Source of the DNA: a virus
DNA length: 39,918 bases
IMG/VR virus record: IMGVR_UViG_3300005613_000166
Span: 1 to 39,918 of that record
Reading direction: 5' to 3' (one strand)
The notes beneath the pieces were generated by a model that worked only from the letters and a program-made list of their open reading frames with translations, was not told the DNA's origin and ran no database searches. Position 1 is the first letter of the stretch. Every line of letters begins with the position of its first letter. The position numbers and the translations under genes are program-made. Positions 1-6,960 of the stretch are shown here, piece after piece.

Positions 1-291
1 GCATCGCTGCGGCCCCTTGCCGTCAAATTGACCCAGCGTCGGCCCCTGCCAGTCCGTAATCTCGACCAGGCGGGGCAGCCTCTTAAAAGCCACATCGTCC
101 GGGTCGTAGTCCGGGGCGGGGATGACGGTCGCTTCGTAATGGGCGTCGTGCGGATCATCCTCCGCGTCGAGCAGGTCGCAAACTACGTCCGACCAATAAA
201 ACGGGCCATATACGCACAGGCCATCGGATTGCCGGTCTACCATTGTCCGCAACTTCTTCATCACTTCACTCTTTGTCATCTTGTCTGTCAT
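1..291 (-). CDS. Hypothetical protein, cut by the window edge
   Basis: The frame is open from an ATG at 291 to the window edge, giving 97 codons without a stop. The start is chosen because AAGGAA lies seven bases upstream; a second in-frame ATG lies at 279. The product is acidic and contains a Trp/Tyr/Phe-rich stretch (YGPFYWSDVVCDLL) followed by an Asp/Pro-rich segment. I do not recognise the family. If the window is circular, the frame continues at 39918 and stops at 39910-39912 after two more residues, making a 99-residue protein directly upstream of the small membrane gene at 39759-39896. Confidence 0.6.
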   Translation of the reverse strand, partial: MTDKMTKSEVMKKLRTMVDRQSDGLCVYGPFYWSDVVCDLLDAEDDPHDAHYEATVIPAPDYDPDDVAFKRLPRLVEITDWQGPTLGQFDGKGPQRC

Positions 292-592
292 TGGCTTGTT
301 CCTTGCTGGAATGTGGTTTCGATCTTCCCACGTGTCTCTACCTCCAGGATAGCAGCAGCGGTGTGGTCCTGAGTGGTGTCGCGGGGACTGGCACGCTCGG
401 CCTGCCGGGCTGTTGGATGGACAGGGGATGTGGTTTGGCATGGGTGGGGTTGTTGTGGGCGTCGAGGTTCACACGAGTCCCCGGTCTCGGTCTTTTACCG
501 GCGTAGCCGGTGGGCTGCGGTACGGTTCAGCTCTGGGCGGGCTTGTCATTGAATCGTGGTTGCAAGCGGGCTGTGGCGAAGCGTCTGGCACA
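292..592. other. Non-coding stretch
   Basis: No reading frame with a credible start and composition was found on either strand. It holds a short perfect hairpin at 497-511 (ACCGGC, three-base loop, GCCGGT). The promoter of the leftmost gene should lie here, because a terminator at 593-638 separates that gene from the one upstream, but I could not pick a convincing -35/-10 pair. Confidence 0.4.
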
Positions 593-638
593 CCAAAAAA
601 AGACTTCGACTACAAGCCGTGAAGCCTGTAGCCGAAGC
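593..638 (-). terminator. Rho-independent terminator
   Basis: Read on the minus strand, a hairpin with arms CTTCG-x-CTACA and TGTAG-x-CGAAG (one internal mismatch) is followed after GTC by seven T residues. It starts 13 bases beyond the stop codon of the gene at 651-1544, the usual position for an intrinsic terminator. Confidence 0.8.
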
Positions 639-650
639 CTTGGAACGATC

Positions 651-1544
651 TTAGTAAGAAGGCGATGTCTTAGCCATCTGGAACGTCAATGTCTGCTGTG
701 CCGCTTTGCACTTGCGGCCAACGAACTCCACTTGCTGGGCATGTGTATCCGCCGTGATAAGCTTTTTCGTCAGTAGCTCGTCAAGCCCTGCAACAACCAT
801 ATCCCAGAGCGGCGATATCTCTGCCATCGAGTTCTCGATGTCAAAGTCTTCGACAAGCTCTGTTAAGCGGTCTTCGAATGGATCGACTATCGCACCCAAG
901 TGATCCTCTTGGTCGAACTCCTGTTCTTCTCGGTTATCTGCGTCGCCCGTGTTGCCGAAGTTCTGTGAAGGCTGGTCTTCTGCCCACCCTGTCTCGCGTA
1001 GTTCTGACAACTCCTCGACAACTTCTTTGGCCGCTGGTTCTTCTCTTGTGCGATCTGCGTAGACCGATGCAGCGTCCTCAATAGTGATGATTCCGCAGCC
1101 AGAGATTGCGATCTCGTTGGTTTCATTCTTCTCGAAGTCGTACAGCGACATCGCATCGAGCCATTTAATCAGGCCGACCTTTTTACACTCTGGTTTTTGC
1201 TGGTTGAAGTCCCAGTACGGGAACATTCTCATTGCTACCCTGAATGGGTCGAACTTCGCGGCTCCGTACTGGAGCGACTTTTCTGCGAGCAGTTGGATGC
1301 AGCCGCTTGCGTACATGTCGCCCACTGCGTCGATCAGGGCTTGTTTCAGATTCGTGACTCCTGGCCAAGTTGCTCTGCAATTCCTGCGGAGCCTTGCAGC
1401 GGTCTGGCCTTTATCACGCTCGATAATGTCGATTGCCTGCTGATAGACCATCGTGGCGAACTCCTCCGGCGAGGTGGCCTCCTTGATGATGCGGTCGGCA
1501 GTTGCGTTGTTGGCAATGTCAGCGAGAGATTGAAAACGTTCCAT
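651..1544 (-). CDS. Hypothetical protein, acidic, 297 aa
   Basis: The ATG at 1544 is preceded by AAAGGAC at six bases, and the gene ends at an intrinsic terminator. The N-terminal half (about 1-150) looks helical and globular. Residues about 150-240 form a Glu/Asp-rich linker, followed by a helical C-terminus. It carries no signal peptide or membrane segment. I do not recognise the family. It follows the DUF4326 gene on the same strand and may share its transcript. Its place in the minus-strand accessory block suggests an early host-interaction or regulatory role, which is inference only. Confidence 0.75.
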   Translation of the reverse strand: MERFQSLADIANNATADRIIKEATSPEEFATMVYQQAIDIIERDKGQTAARLRRNCRATWPGVTNLKQALIDAVGDMYASGCIQLLAEKSLQYGAAKFDPFRVAMRMFPYWDFNQQKPECKKVGLIKWLDAMSLYDFEKNETNEIAISGCGIITIEDAASVYADRTREEPAAKEVVEELSELRETGWAEDQPSQNFGNTGDADNREEQEFDQEDHLGAIVDPFEDRLTELVEDFDIENSMAEISPLWDMVVAGLDELLTKKLITADTHAQQVEFVGRKCKAAQQTLTFQMAKTSPSY

Positions 1545-1656
1545 TGTGTAGTCCTTTCATAGACTTTTTTGGGCTACAAGCCCTAGATTGAGCTACTCAC
1601 AGCGAGTAACTGAAAAACAAGCCGAGGGGTTTAACCCTCAACCTGTGCCTTGCCTC

Positions 1657-1917
1657 TTACTTCGTCTTTTCCAATAAACGAACTAATACATCACCGTGAC
1701 ACGCGTATGGCTTGCAAAAACATCCAAGCCTTTTTCCTCTTAACTCCTCTATGCGACTCATTATCTCCTTTTGCTTTACGACCCATTCTTCGTACTTCCG
1801 AATCACATCCTCCCTCGAACCATCTGGCCCTATTCTGAATGGATTCCCCCATATACTTCCTCTTCCGATATAAACGTCGTACGAATTATTTCTTTTATTT
1901 ACTACCTTTGTCTGCAT
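1657..1917 (-). CDS. DUF4326 family protein
   Basis: An 86-residue protein. The motif order matches the DUF4326 family found in phages and bacteria: YIGRGSIWGNPF near the N-terminus, GSREDVIRKY in the middle, then LGCFCKPYACHGDVL. The two cysteines and the histidine of CFCKP...CHGD are the typical family signature and could bind metal. The frame is open upstream to 2106, but ATG 1917 is chosen because AAAGGAA lies six bases before it and the family match begins there. The biochemical role of the family is not established. In phages it usually sits among early accessory genes, as here. Confidence 0.85.
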   Translation of the reverse strand: MQTKVVNKRNNSYDVYIGRGSIWGNPFRIGPDGSREDVIRKYEEWVVKQKEIMSRIEELRGKRLGCFCKPYACHGDVLVRLLEKTK

Positions 1918-1988
1918 AACCAATTCCTTTCGCTTTGCTTTTGCCTTGTCTCTTACGCCCATTGCGTAAGATTTACACCTCTTACACT

Positions 1989-2154
1989 CCATTGGAAATC
2001 TGATTTCTCGAGGGGCGGCGAAGCCGGCTCGAAAAGAAAAGCAACTTGGTTGCTGTTGTTTTGTAATTTGAGGTATGGTTGCTTCACTTATACGAGATGA
2101 ATTCACCTGCTTTTGTTTTCGACGCTCACCCTCGAAAAATCAGATTTCCAATGG
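1989..2154. repeat. Long imperfect inverted repeat
   Basis: The 25 bases at 1989-2013 are the reverse complement of 2130-2154 with one mismatch (outer arms CCATTGGAAATCTGATTT and its complement). A second inner pair lies at about 2029-2043 and 2109-2122 (TCGAAAA-x-AAAAGCA and its complement). The inner loop is about 60 bases. The structure lies wholly upstream of the DUF4326 start, so it could form a cruciform or a long RNA stem in that gene's leader. Confidence 0.8.
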
Positions 2155-2160
2155 TAAAAT
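2152..2160 (+). promoter_or_regulatory. Possible extended -10 element
   Basis: TGGTAAAAT matches the TGGTANNAT form seen at three other candidate promoters in this window (4459, 4512, 34693). It points rightward into a stretch without genes and overlaps the edge of the inverted repeat. There is no good -35. If it works it would make a non-coding RNA. Confidence 0.2.
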
Positions 2161-2250
2161 GGCAAGGGATTGATTACAGAATGTTCTACAGTCCCATGGG
2201 TCAGTGGTCGCGGAGTGATAAGGGCGTGCAGGCTGAATAACCAGTGCACT

Positions 2251-2334
2251 GCGAGGCTTTGCGAGTACTCTCTGCTGGAAGAGCCGCGGTGTTCGATTAA
2301 GAGCATAAGATTCCGCCTAGCGAGGCTTTGCGAG
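2251..2334. repeat. 15-bp direct repeat, two copies
   Basis: GCGAGGCTTTGCGAG occurs at 2251-2265 and at 2320-2334, 69 bases apart. A shortened relative, GCGAGGCT, is found near 2591. The unit itself repeats GCGAG at both ends. No coding function is visible here. Confidence 0.7.
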
Positions 2335-2634
2335 CGGTCCTCAGTGTGGTCAGGTTGTTATTAGCGGTATGGCATTGGGGTTGTATTCATCCCGCTAAGA
2401 TTAAGCCGTAGTTATGTGTAGCATGGGTGGTTTAGGCCCAGCTTTCTTATCTGCCTTCCGGAGCCTTTGCATAGACCGCTGCGGCTTGTTTGCTTTGGGA
2501 CGTACCTATTCCTCGGGTTTAACTTTTTAGCCCTTGTTTTATCCTTGCACTTGCCTTGAGCCGGAACGGCGATTGAGTGCAGCCTAGCCGGCGAGGCTAC
2601 TGCATTAAAAATGCCTTGGTAACCAGGCTGTGAA

Positions 2635-2793
2635 TTACTTGTCCTCATCCCGCATGATGCTGCGTGCCATCGATCGAGCCTTGCGTCGTGCGTTCTTATT
2701 AAACTGCTCAACCTTCTGCGGTGACTTGGCTCCGATTGTGATGAGAATCCAAATTGACGCTGCGAGCACGACAATTGAAATGATTCCGTCCAT
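2635..2793 (-). CDS. Small single-pass membrane protein
   Basis: A 52-residue protein from ATG 2793, with AAAGGAA eight bases upstream. The N-terminal half is a hydrophobic segment (about residues 2-18, IISIVVLAASIWILITIG). The C-terminal half is strongly basic (KNARRKARSMARSIMR), so the tail is predicted to stay in the cytoplasm. The family is not recognised. It is paired with another tiny membrane protein at 2851-2967. Pairs like this can act in lysis, superinfection control or membrane anchoring, but nothing here decides between those. Confidence 0.65.
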   Translation of the reverse strand: MDGIISIVVLAASIWILITIGAKSPQKVEQFNKNARRKARSMARSIMRDEDK

Positions 2794-2850
2794 CTGCTTG
2801 TTTCCTTTAGTAGGTGGGTTAAAGAGACACACTGCGTGGTCAGCGTCTGC

Positions 2851-2967
2851 CTATGAAGCAATGTATTTAAGGGCTGCAATAAAGATCAGAACGATGTTTA
2901 ATGTGGCCATTAATACAATAAATGCGAGTCCTAAGCCGAAAACGGTGATGAAAATTCTGTTTGTCAT
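2851..2967 (-). CDS. Tiny membrane protein, 38 aa
   Basis: ATG 2967 has AAGG seven bases upstream and the frame stops at TAG 2851. Nearly the whole product is one hydrophobic helix (FITVFGLGLAFIVLMATL, continuing into NIVLIFIAAL). The family is not recognised. It lies 57 bases upstream of the next small membrane gene on the same strand, and the two are probably co-transcribed. Confidence 0.55.
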   Translation of the reverse strand: MTNRIFITVFGLGLAFIVLMATLNIVLIFIAALKYIAS

Positions 2968-3473
2968 GGGAGTGCCTTGGGTGTGTGGGTGTGGGTGTGG
3001 GTGTGTGGGGTTAAGTGCAATCACAACCCAGTGTTATGTGAGTGCAAACCCTAATTAAGCCGGGTAGGAGTTGAGTTTGTGGTGGATTTGAGTGGTTGAG
3101 TGGGTGGTGAAAGGGGCCAAAAGGGGCCAAAAGGAACGTTTCCCTTCTGTTGTCCCTATGTCATTTCCGCGTGAAGTTTATTTGCGTTCTGTGGTGTGTG
3201 TTTTGGAAGTGTGCGGCGGTGTGTGGCGGTGTGTGGATCAGTCCGCCGGCCCTGTGCGTATAACTGTCGCCCCCGTAAGCCAGCGGTGCGTCTGGCGTGT
3301 GTATTCAGGCTGTGGGGTTGTGGGGCTGCGTGGATCGTGGCGAGAGCTTGCTCGAAGCCTGCATTGCGACGGTGGAACTCAAGGGGGGGGGTGGGGACCC
3401 CAGTAGAGTTTGAAGGATGATATTATGTCCCCATCTTACAGCCCCCCGCAACATAACCCCTAACCCGTTTGTG
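2968..3473. other. G/T-rich non-coding region with short tandem repeats
   Basis: No supported gene. On the + strand it holds a GTGTGGGTGTGG-type tract at about 2979-3010 and two copies of GGGGCCAAAA at 3113-3132. Three near-copies of GTGTGNGGCG lie at 3209-3236, and nine consecutive G at 3383-3391. The strong G/T bias on one strand over 400 bases, within an otherwise gene-dense genome, is typical of replication origins, packaging sites or single-strand initiation regions. The assignment is inference. Confidence 0.45.
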
Positions 3474-3731
3474 TTACTCCCAGAAGGACACTGCGAAACA
3501 GTCTTCTTCAAGGACCTCCAGGTAGACGGGTCTTTTGAAGGCAGGGCTTTCTCCCATCACCACCGCTATTTCAAACTCAAGTGGCTCTGATCTTTTGTAG
3601 ATAGCCTCCATGAGTTCTTTCACTCCGTTATGGTCAGTGAAGATGGCGTCCGGCAGCATTCCTGTTTGCTCCAGGGCTATTTCGCGGACACGCATGACAG
3701 CGTCGAGGACAGTGTATTTGGGTGTATCCAT
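3474..3731 (-). CDS. Hypothetical protein, 85 aa
   Basis: The frame is open upstream to a TTG at 3791, but the likely start is ATG 3731 (MDTPKYTVLDAVMRVRE), because the extra N-terminal residues are not globular in character. The ribosome binding site is weak (AAAGA about nine bases upstream). The product has a predicted helix-rich N-terminus and strand-rich C-terminus ending CFAVSFWE. No family is recognised. It is the first gene of the left minus-strand group and precedes the repeat-rich gap. Confidence 0.6.
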   Translation of the reverse strand: MDTPKYTVLDAVMRVREIALEQTGMLPDAIFTDHNGVKELMEAIYKRSEPLEFEIAVVMGESPAFKRPVYLEVLEEDCFAVSFWE

Positions 3732-4128
3732 GTGGGAGGTCTTTTTGAGAAAGAAAGCGCAAAGAAAGAAATATGTGATCGAAGTGGTCAATAAGGGAAG
3801 TGGATTCGGAGTGGGCAGACCGACTCCTAAGAGCCGGGTGTCGGTTCAGACCGCCTGATGTATTTGGTGCTGGCATCATCAGGTTTCATCCTGCCAGTCG
3901 CAGCCCATGGTGTCCTCGCCAGTGTGTCGGGGAAAGCAAACGAGGGGGCTTGCGATAAGGAGCGTTTTAAGGTGCTGGGTGCACCGCTTCCTGCCGTAAC
4001 CCGGCCATTTAAGGCGGATACCGGACTTGGGCCTATGGAGTCTGAAGTTCGCCTCCCCCGCGTGCTCCAACGACACGGGATCAAGCGTTCAATGCGAGAA
4101 CCTTTCAGGGCTTCCTGGCCCTACGGGA
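3732..4128. other. Gap without a supported gene
   Basis: Open frames on both strands lack good starts and look like chance. The gap holds small hairpins at about 3975-3989 (GGTGC/GCACC) and about 4108-4122 (AGGGC/GCCCT). It also holds two copies of ACGGGATCAAGC at 4076-4087 and 4123-4134, the second running into the stop codon of the minus-strand gene that begins at 4449. A nine-codon minus frame starting ATGGGCTGC near 3905 is too short to call. Confidence 0.35.
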
Positions 4129-4449
4129 TCAAGCTTTCTTTGTCGAGGCTTTTTTACGGCTGATAACGTCCAGTATAAAGCTGGCAGCATCTTCAGGGGT
4201 CGTTTTGTCTGAAAAGAGTTCTGATACCAGGAAAGTTCGGCCAGAAATCGAAAAATCGCATGACAGCAGGGCTTTCTGCTTGCCTTCGTGCCATGAGGCC
4301 CGGGCGGAGTAGCCAGCCTCACGAAGGATTCGGACTGCCTCTTCGAACTTGCGGGCCTGGTGTGCCATGGAATTAAAAGCCCCCTCAACCGGGATAGCAG
4401 TCGGCTGAGGGGGCTTAATAAACGCTGGTTGGGTAGTGGAGCTATCCAT
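4129..4449 (-). CDS. Hypothetical early protein, 106 aa (or 79 aa from the inner start)
   Basis: The frame is open from several starts. ATG 4449 (MDSSTTQPAF) lies exactly six bases after a -10-like TATCAT, which suits a leaderless start. The inner ATG 4368 (MAHQARKFEEA) begins the part that looks globular. That part is helical, then FSISGRTFLVSELF, then a Lys-rich end. A strong hairpin covers the codons between the two starts. The family is not recognised. It diverges from the gene at 4527, the beginning of the rightward transcription unit, so it may be an early or regulatory protein; this is inference. Confidence 0.6.
   Translation of the reverse strand: MDSSTTQPAFIKPPQPTAIPVEGAFNSMAHQARKFEEAVRILREAGYSARASWHEGKQKALLSCDFSISGRTFLVSELFSDKTTPEDAASFILDVISRKKASTKKA
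4375..4415 (-). terminator. Terminator-like or attenuator hairpin
   Basis: The arms at 4378-4387 and 4406-4415 (AGCCCCCTCA/TGAGGGGGCT) pair perfectly over 10 bp. A further three pairs lie inside an A/C mismatch. On the minus strand the stem is followed by TTTTAATT. It sits between the promoter and inner start of the same gene, so it could stop early transcription. Confidence 0.55.
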
Positions 4450-4455
4450 ACTCTT

Positions 4456-4484
4456 ATGATACCAGGGATCGCCACGCTTTTCAA
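4456..4484 (-). promoter_or_regulatory. Sigma-70-type promoter, leftward
   Basis: On the minus strand TTGAAA (4484-4479), a 17-base spacer and TATCAT (4461-4456) are preceded by TGG, making an extended -10. The -10 ends six bases before ATG 4449, so the transcript would begin at or next to the start codon. Confidence 0.6.
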
Positions 4485-4492
4485 TAAAAGAC

Positions 4493-4520
4493 TTGCCATT
4501 TTCGAAACCTTTGGTAGTAT
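4493..4520 (+). promoter_or_regulatory. Sigma-70-type promoter, rightward
   Basis: TTGCCA, a 16-base spacer and TAGTAT at 4515-4520, with TGG just before the -10. It ends six bases before ATG 4527, which has no ribosome binding site. It diverges from the leftward promoter at 4456-4484, and the two share a layout. It probably serves the rightward operon. Confidence 0.5.
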
Positions 4521-4526
4521 CTGGGC

Positions 4527-4790
4527 ATGACGCACCCACATCCTATCGTAGAGTATTGCCAAAACAAAGGGAAAGACGTTGAATTTATCCCCGGCAACTC
4601 TGGAACCATTTTTGACGACACCAACGGCCATGTCCGCCACGAGTTTGATTACCGCGGCGAAGTTCGCATGGTTGTGTCGGAGGTCAAGGCCGGCGAAAGC
4701 CGCAAGACTTTCTGGAGTCGCTTCCTCAGGAAAATCAGAGAGGAGAAACAGTATGTTGACCAGCTATGGGAACATGGATCAGCCGTTTAA
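4527..4790 (+). CDS. Hypothetical protein, 87 aa; first gene of the rightward unit
   Basis: It starts at ATG 4527, six bases after a -10-like TAGTAT and with no Shine-Dalgarno sequence, so it may be leaderless. The product begins MTHPHPIVEYCQNKGKD and looks like a small mixed alpha/beta protein ending in a basic helix (FWSRFLRKIREE). The family is not recognised. It overlaps the next gene by 38 bases. Confidence 0.6.
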   Translation: MTHPHPIVEYCQNKGKDVEFIPGNSGTIFDDTNGHVRHEFDYRGEVRMVVSEVKAGESRKTFWSRFLRKIREEKQYVDQLWEHGSAV

Positions 4791-5031
4791 GATTCGCTGC
4801 TACGACGAGAGGTTCGTCCTGGTTCTCGAGGACCAGCAGGCAGGCTTCAACCGAGCCAAACGTTCCGCGTCGATCCTGAAGAAAAAGGGCTTCAAGAAGG
4901 TTATCATCAGGAAGACCAAGCTTGTTGACTACGGCGAGCCCTACGAGTGGCAGTTCAAGCCCGCCGAGCTTGATTGGACGCCAACAAAGTTCAGAGAAAA
5001 TCACCTCAGCCTTTTCCCGGAACCAGCCTAA
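4753..5031 (+). CDS. Hypothetical protein, 92 aa
   Basis: ATG 4753 is preceded by GAGGAG at seven bases, the strongest start in this frame even though the frame is open further upstream. The product is Lys/Arg-rich in the middle (ASILKKKGFKKVIIRKTK) with aromatic residues after it (DYGEPYEWQFKP). It overlaps the upstream gene by 38 bases in another frame. No family is recognised. A helper of replication or packaging would fit the place, but no motif shows it. Confidence 0.65.
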   Translation: MLTSYGNMDQPFKIRCYDERFVLVLEDQQAGFNRAKRSASILKKKGFKKVIIRKTKLVDYGEPYEWQFKPAELDWTPTKFRENHLSLFPEPA

Positions 5032-5071
5032 GACCAGCCCCACCCTTTTCTTTGCGCAATAAAGGTACACC

Positions 5072-5434
5072 ATGATTACGAGTTTAGACAGAATCGAGGA
5101 GATGATCGAGTGGCGATTTGAGGAGAATCGCATTACAGGCCGGATCAAAACGAGAGACCTCGACACCATGCGTGAGGCCAAGATACGCCTCGCAGGGTTT
5201 AAGTTTCACGATCGAGATCGTGCCAGAGAGAACGCTCAGATTTCTATCGCCTTGGACATCATTAGGGATATTTTCCATGGACAGCTCTACACTACCAAGC
5301 AATTATCAAGCACTAACCCGCTTGATGATGATGACAAGGCACAGAGTTCTGGAACAGGCCGAGGCCGTGGTCGAAGAAAAAATCCTCAGCCAGCAGCCAG
5401 GGACCATGTCGGAGCTGACGGGCCTGCTGATTGA
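5072..5434 (+). CDS. Hypothetical protein, 120 aa, with a low-complexity tail
   Basis: ATG 5072 has AAAGGT five bases upstream. Residues 1-70 are charged and helical (LDTMREAKIRLAGF, RENAQISIALDIIRDIF). The remainder is a Gly/Arg/Pro-rich tail (TGRGRGRRKNPQPAARD). The change coincides with the start at 5277 of another gene in the +1 frame, so the tail may exist only because it overlaps that gene. The family is not recognised. It lies two genes upstream of the large terminase. Confidence 0.65.
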   Translation: MITSLDRIEEMIEWRFEENRITGRIKTRDLDTMREAKIRLAGFKFHDRDRARENAQISIALDIIRDIFHGQLYTTKQLSSTNPLDDDDKAQSSGTGRGRGRRKNPQPAARDHVGADGPAD

Positions 5435-5498
5435 TGTGCTGATTGAAGACCTATACGCTCTAGAGCAAGGCGGCGATTTTGAGCTTGCAGGACTTTGA
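5277..5498 (+). CDS. Small helical protein upstream of terminase
   Basis: A 73-residue helical protein (RHRVLEQAEAVVEEKI, MSELTGLLIDVLIEDLYALE). It starts at ATG 5277 inside the preceding gene and runs 158 bases in overlap with it, then 20 bases into the terminase start. AGGGA lies about nine bases upstream. Position and character recall the small proteins often found in front of podoviral large terminases, but I cannot name a family. Confidence 0.6.
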   Translation: MDSSTLPSNYQALTRLMMMTRHRVLEQAEAVVEEKILSQQPGTMSELTGLLIDVLIEDLYALEQGGDFELAGL

Positions 5499-6960
5499 TG
5501 AAATTCCTCCAGCGGACTTGCAAAAGTTCCAGGCTATCTTTGAAAAAGTAAGGGTGATGTCTTCCAAGCGTAAGCTTGAATGGGAGATGGGATCGCCTTA
5601 CGACTACAAGAAACAGCCCGGGCCGCAAAACATTGGGCCTTACAACTGGCAGGTTGACTTTCATAACGCGGGGGCCAACTACGTTGAGCGATGCCTCATG
5701 GCGGCCAACCAGGTTGGCAAGACAAGGACGGGCGGGGCGGAGACTGCGATTCACGCGACCGGGAAATACCCCGACTGGTGGAAAGGTAAGAAGTTCACCA
5801 GGCCAGTTGAAATCTGGGTAGGCTCGGAAACCAACCAATCTTCACGCGACATTGTCCAAAAAGAGCTTATTGGCGACTCTGACGTTGGCGGGTGGATACC
5901 GCCCAACGCCATTTTGAAGACAAACTACCGGCAGTGCGGTATTCCCGGCGTCATAGAAAGCCTCCTGGTCAGGCACGCCTCTGGCGGAACCTCCAAAATA
6001 GGCTTCATGACTTACGAGCAGGGACGCCGAAAGTGGCAAGGCGTCAAAATGGATGTGCTTTGGATGGACGAAGAGCCTCCAAGCGACGTTTTTTCTGAAG
6101 CATTGATCCGATTGATTGCCCGGCAGGGCATTATGTACCTCACATTTACGCCGCTGGAAGGCGTCGGGGAGACTGTTCGGCACTTTATCGACGGTGGTCC
6201 GGGCGTAAAGGTGTTTTCTGCGACATGGGACGACGCTCCGCACCTGAACAAGGAGCGTAAAGAGCAGCTTATCAACTCGATCCCTATTCATGAGCGTAAA
6301 ACGCGAACTCAAGGCGTTCCGATGGTGGGAACAGGCCTTGTTTACCCTGTTAATGAGGAAGATATCAAGTGCGACCCATTCAAAATACCGCCGCATTACG
6401 CAAGAATCTGCGGAATTGACTTTGGTTTTGACCACCCGTTTGCAGCAGCGTGGATTGCATGGGATCGGGACCAGGATGTGATCTACCTTTACGACACATA
6501 CGACCAAATTGGCGAAACACCGGCTTACCATGTGGAGGCTATCAAGAAACGGGGCGAAACCATCCCCGTATCGTGGCCGCATGACGGCCAGCAGCGTGAA
6601 AAATCGTCTGGCATCCACCTTGCGGACCAGTTCAGGACTCAGCACAGGCTTGAGTCGATGCTGGGGTTCTCTGCTCGCTACGACAATGACAAGGGTGGTG
6701 GCCAGGACACCGAGCCGATCGTCATGGAAATCAACGAGAGGATGAGGACTGGCAGGTTCAAAGTGTTCCGCCATTTGGACCGATACTTCAGAGAGCTGAG
6801 GATGTATCACCGCAAAGACGGGCAGATCGTCAAGAAAAACGACGACATCCTCGCTGCGGTCCATTACGCGGTTATGATGAAAAGGTTCGCAGAACCCTTG
6901 ACACCGCCGCCCCTCATGCCCGAAACTGTGTCTGATTACAACCCATTGGAGATGTTCTAA
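5479..6960 (+). CDS. terL: Terminase large subunit (packaging ATPase/nuclease)
   Basis: This 493-residue protein drives genome packaging into the prohead and cuts the DNA. Walker A is AANQVGKT at 75-82 and Walker B is DVLWMDEE at 192-199. The nuclease domain starts at GIDFGFDHP (about 312-320) with acidic residues continuing to NDDILAAVHYAVM near the C-terminus. HATGKYPDWWKG after the ATP loop is typical of podoviral terminases of this kind. The start is probably TTG 5479 (AAGG eight bases upstream); no in-frame ATG occurs until residue 27. It overlaps the upstream small gene by 20 bases and ends in a TAATG overlap with the next gene. The small subunit is far away at 34701. Confidence 0.93.
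   Translation: MSLQDFDEIPPADLQKFQAIFEKVRVMSSKRKLEWEMGSPYDYKKQPGPQNIGPYNWQVDFHNAGANYVERCLMAANQVGKTRTGGAETAIHATGKYPDWWKGKKFTRPVEIWVGSETNQSSRDIVQKELIGDSDVGGWIPPNAILKTNYRQCGIPGVIESLLVRHASGGTSKIGFMTYEQGRRKWQGVKMDVLWMDEEPPSDVFSEALIRLIARQGIMYLTFTPLEGVGETVRHFIDGGPGVKVFSATWDDAPHLNKERKEQLINSIPIHERKTRTQGVPMVGTGLVYPVNEEDIKCDPFKIPPHYARICGIDFGFDHPFAAAWIAWDRDQDVIYLYDTYDQIGETPAYHVEAIKKRGETIPVSWPHDGQQREKSSGIHLADQFRTQHRLESMLGFSARYDNDKGGGQDTEPIVMEINERMRTGRFKVFRHLDRYFRELRMYHRKDGQIVKKNDDILAAVHYAVMMKRFAEPLTPPPLMPETVSDYNPLEMF

Larger units (their letters stand above)
1918..2634. other. Long non-coding stretch with inverted and direct repeats
   Basis: About 700 bases lack a supported gene. They hold the long inverted repeat at 1989-2154, a 15-bp direct repeat at 2251-2334 and a 7-bp hairpin TTAGCGG/CCGCTAA at about 2361-2397. 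Another hairpin at about 2581-2598 is built from AGCCT/AGGCT. A minus-strand open frame at 2634-2412 encodes a basic Cys-containing stretch but has no standard start or ribosome binding site. The region may encode a structured RNA or be a replication or packaging region. It is one of two repeat-rich gaps in the left minus-strand block. Confidence 0.45.

Noticed and set aside
497-511. Perfect hairpin ACCGGC/GCCGGT
   Set aside because: No T-run follows on either strand in the sense needed for termination, and no gene end is nearby.
28-622. Several rightward open frames at the left end
   Set aside because: They have no ribosome binding sites, poor amino-acid composition, and mostly mirror the minus-strand gene at 1-291 or non-coding DNA.
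2412-2634. Basic Cys-containing minus frame (KNPRNRY-like, NHPCYT end)
   Set aside because: It looks mildly protein-like but lacks any standard start or ribosome binding site and lies in a repeat region; left as non-coding.
3092-3406. 104-codon rightward frame
   Set aside because: It is made by the G/T repeats (Val/Gly/Cys/Trp-rich) and has no ribosome binding site or domain pattern.
3800-3860. tRNA-like string (CGACTCCTAAG followed by GGTTCAGACC)
   Set aside because: It recalls an Arg tRNA anticodon arm and T-arm, but the acceptor and T stems do not pair and no CCA end or cloverleaf can be drawn.
3879-4076. Minus frame ending MGCDWQDET
   Set aside because: A short Cys/Trp motif looked gene-like, but the upstream part is irregular and only nine codons follow a plausible start.
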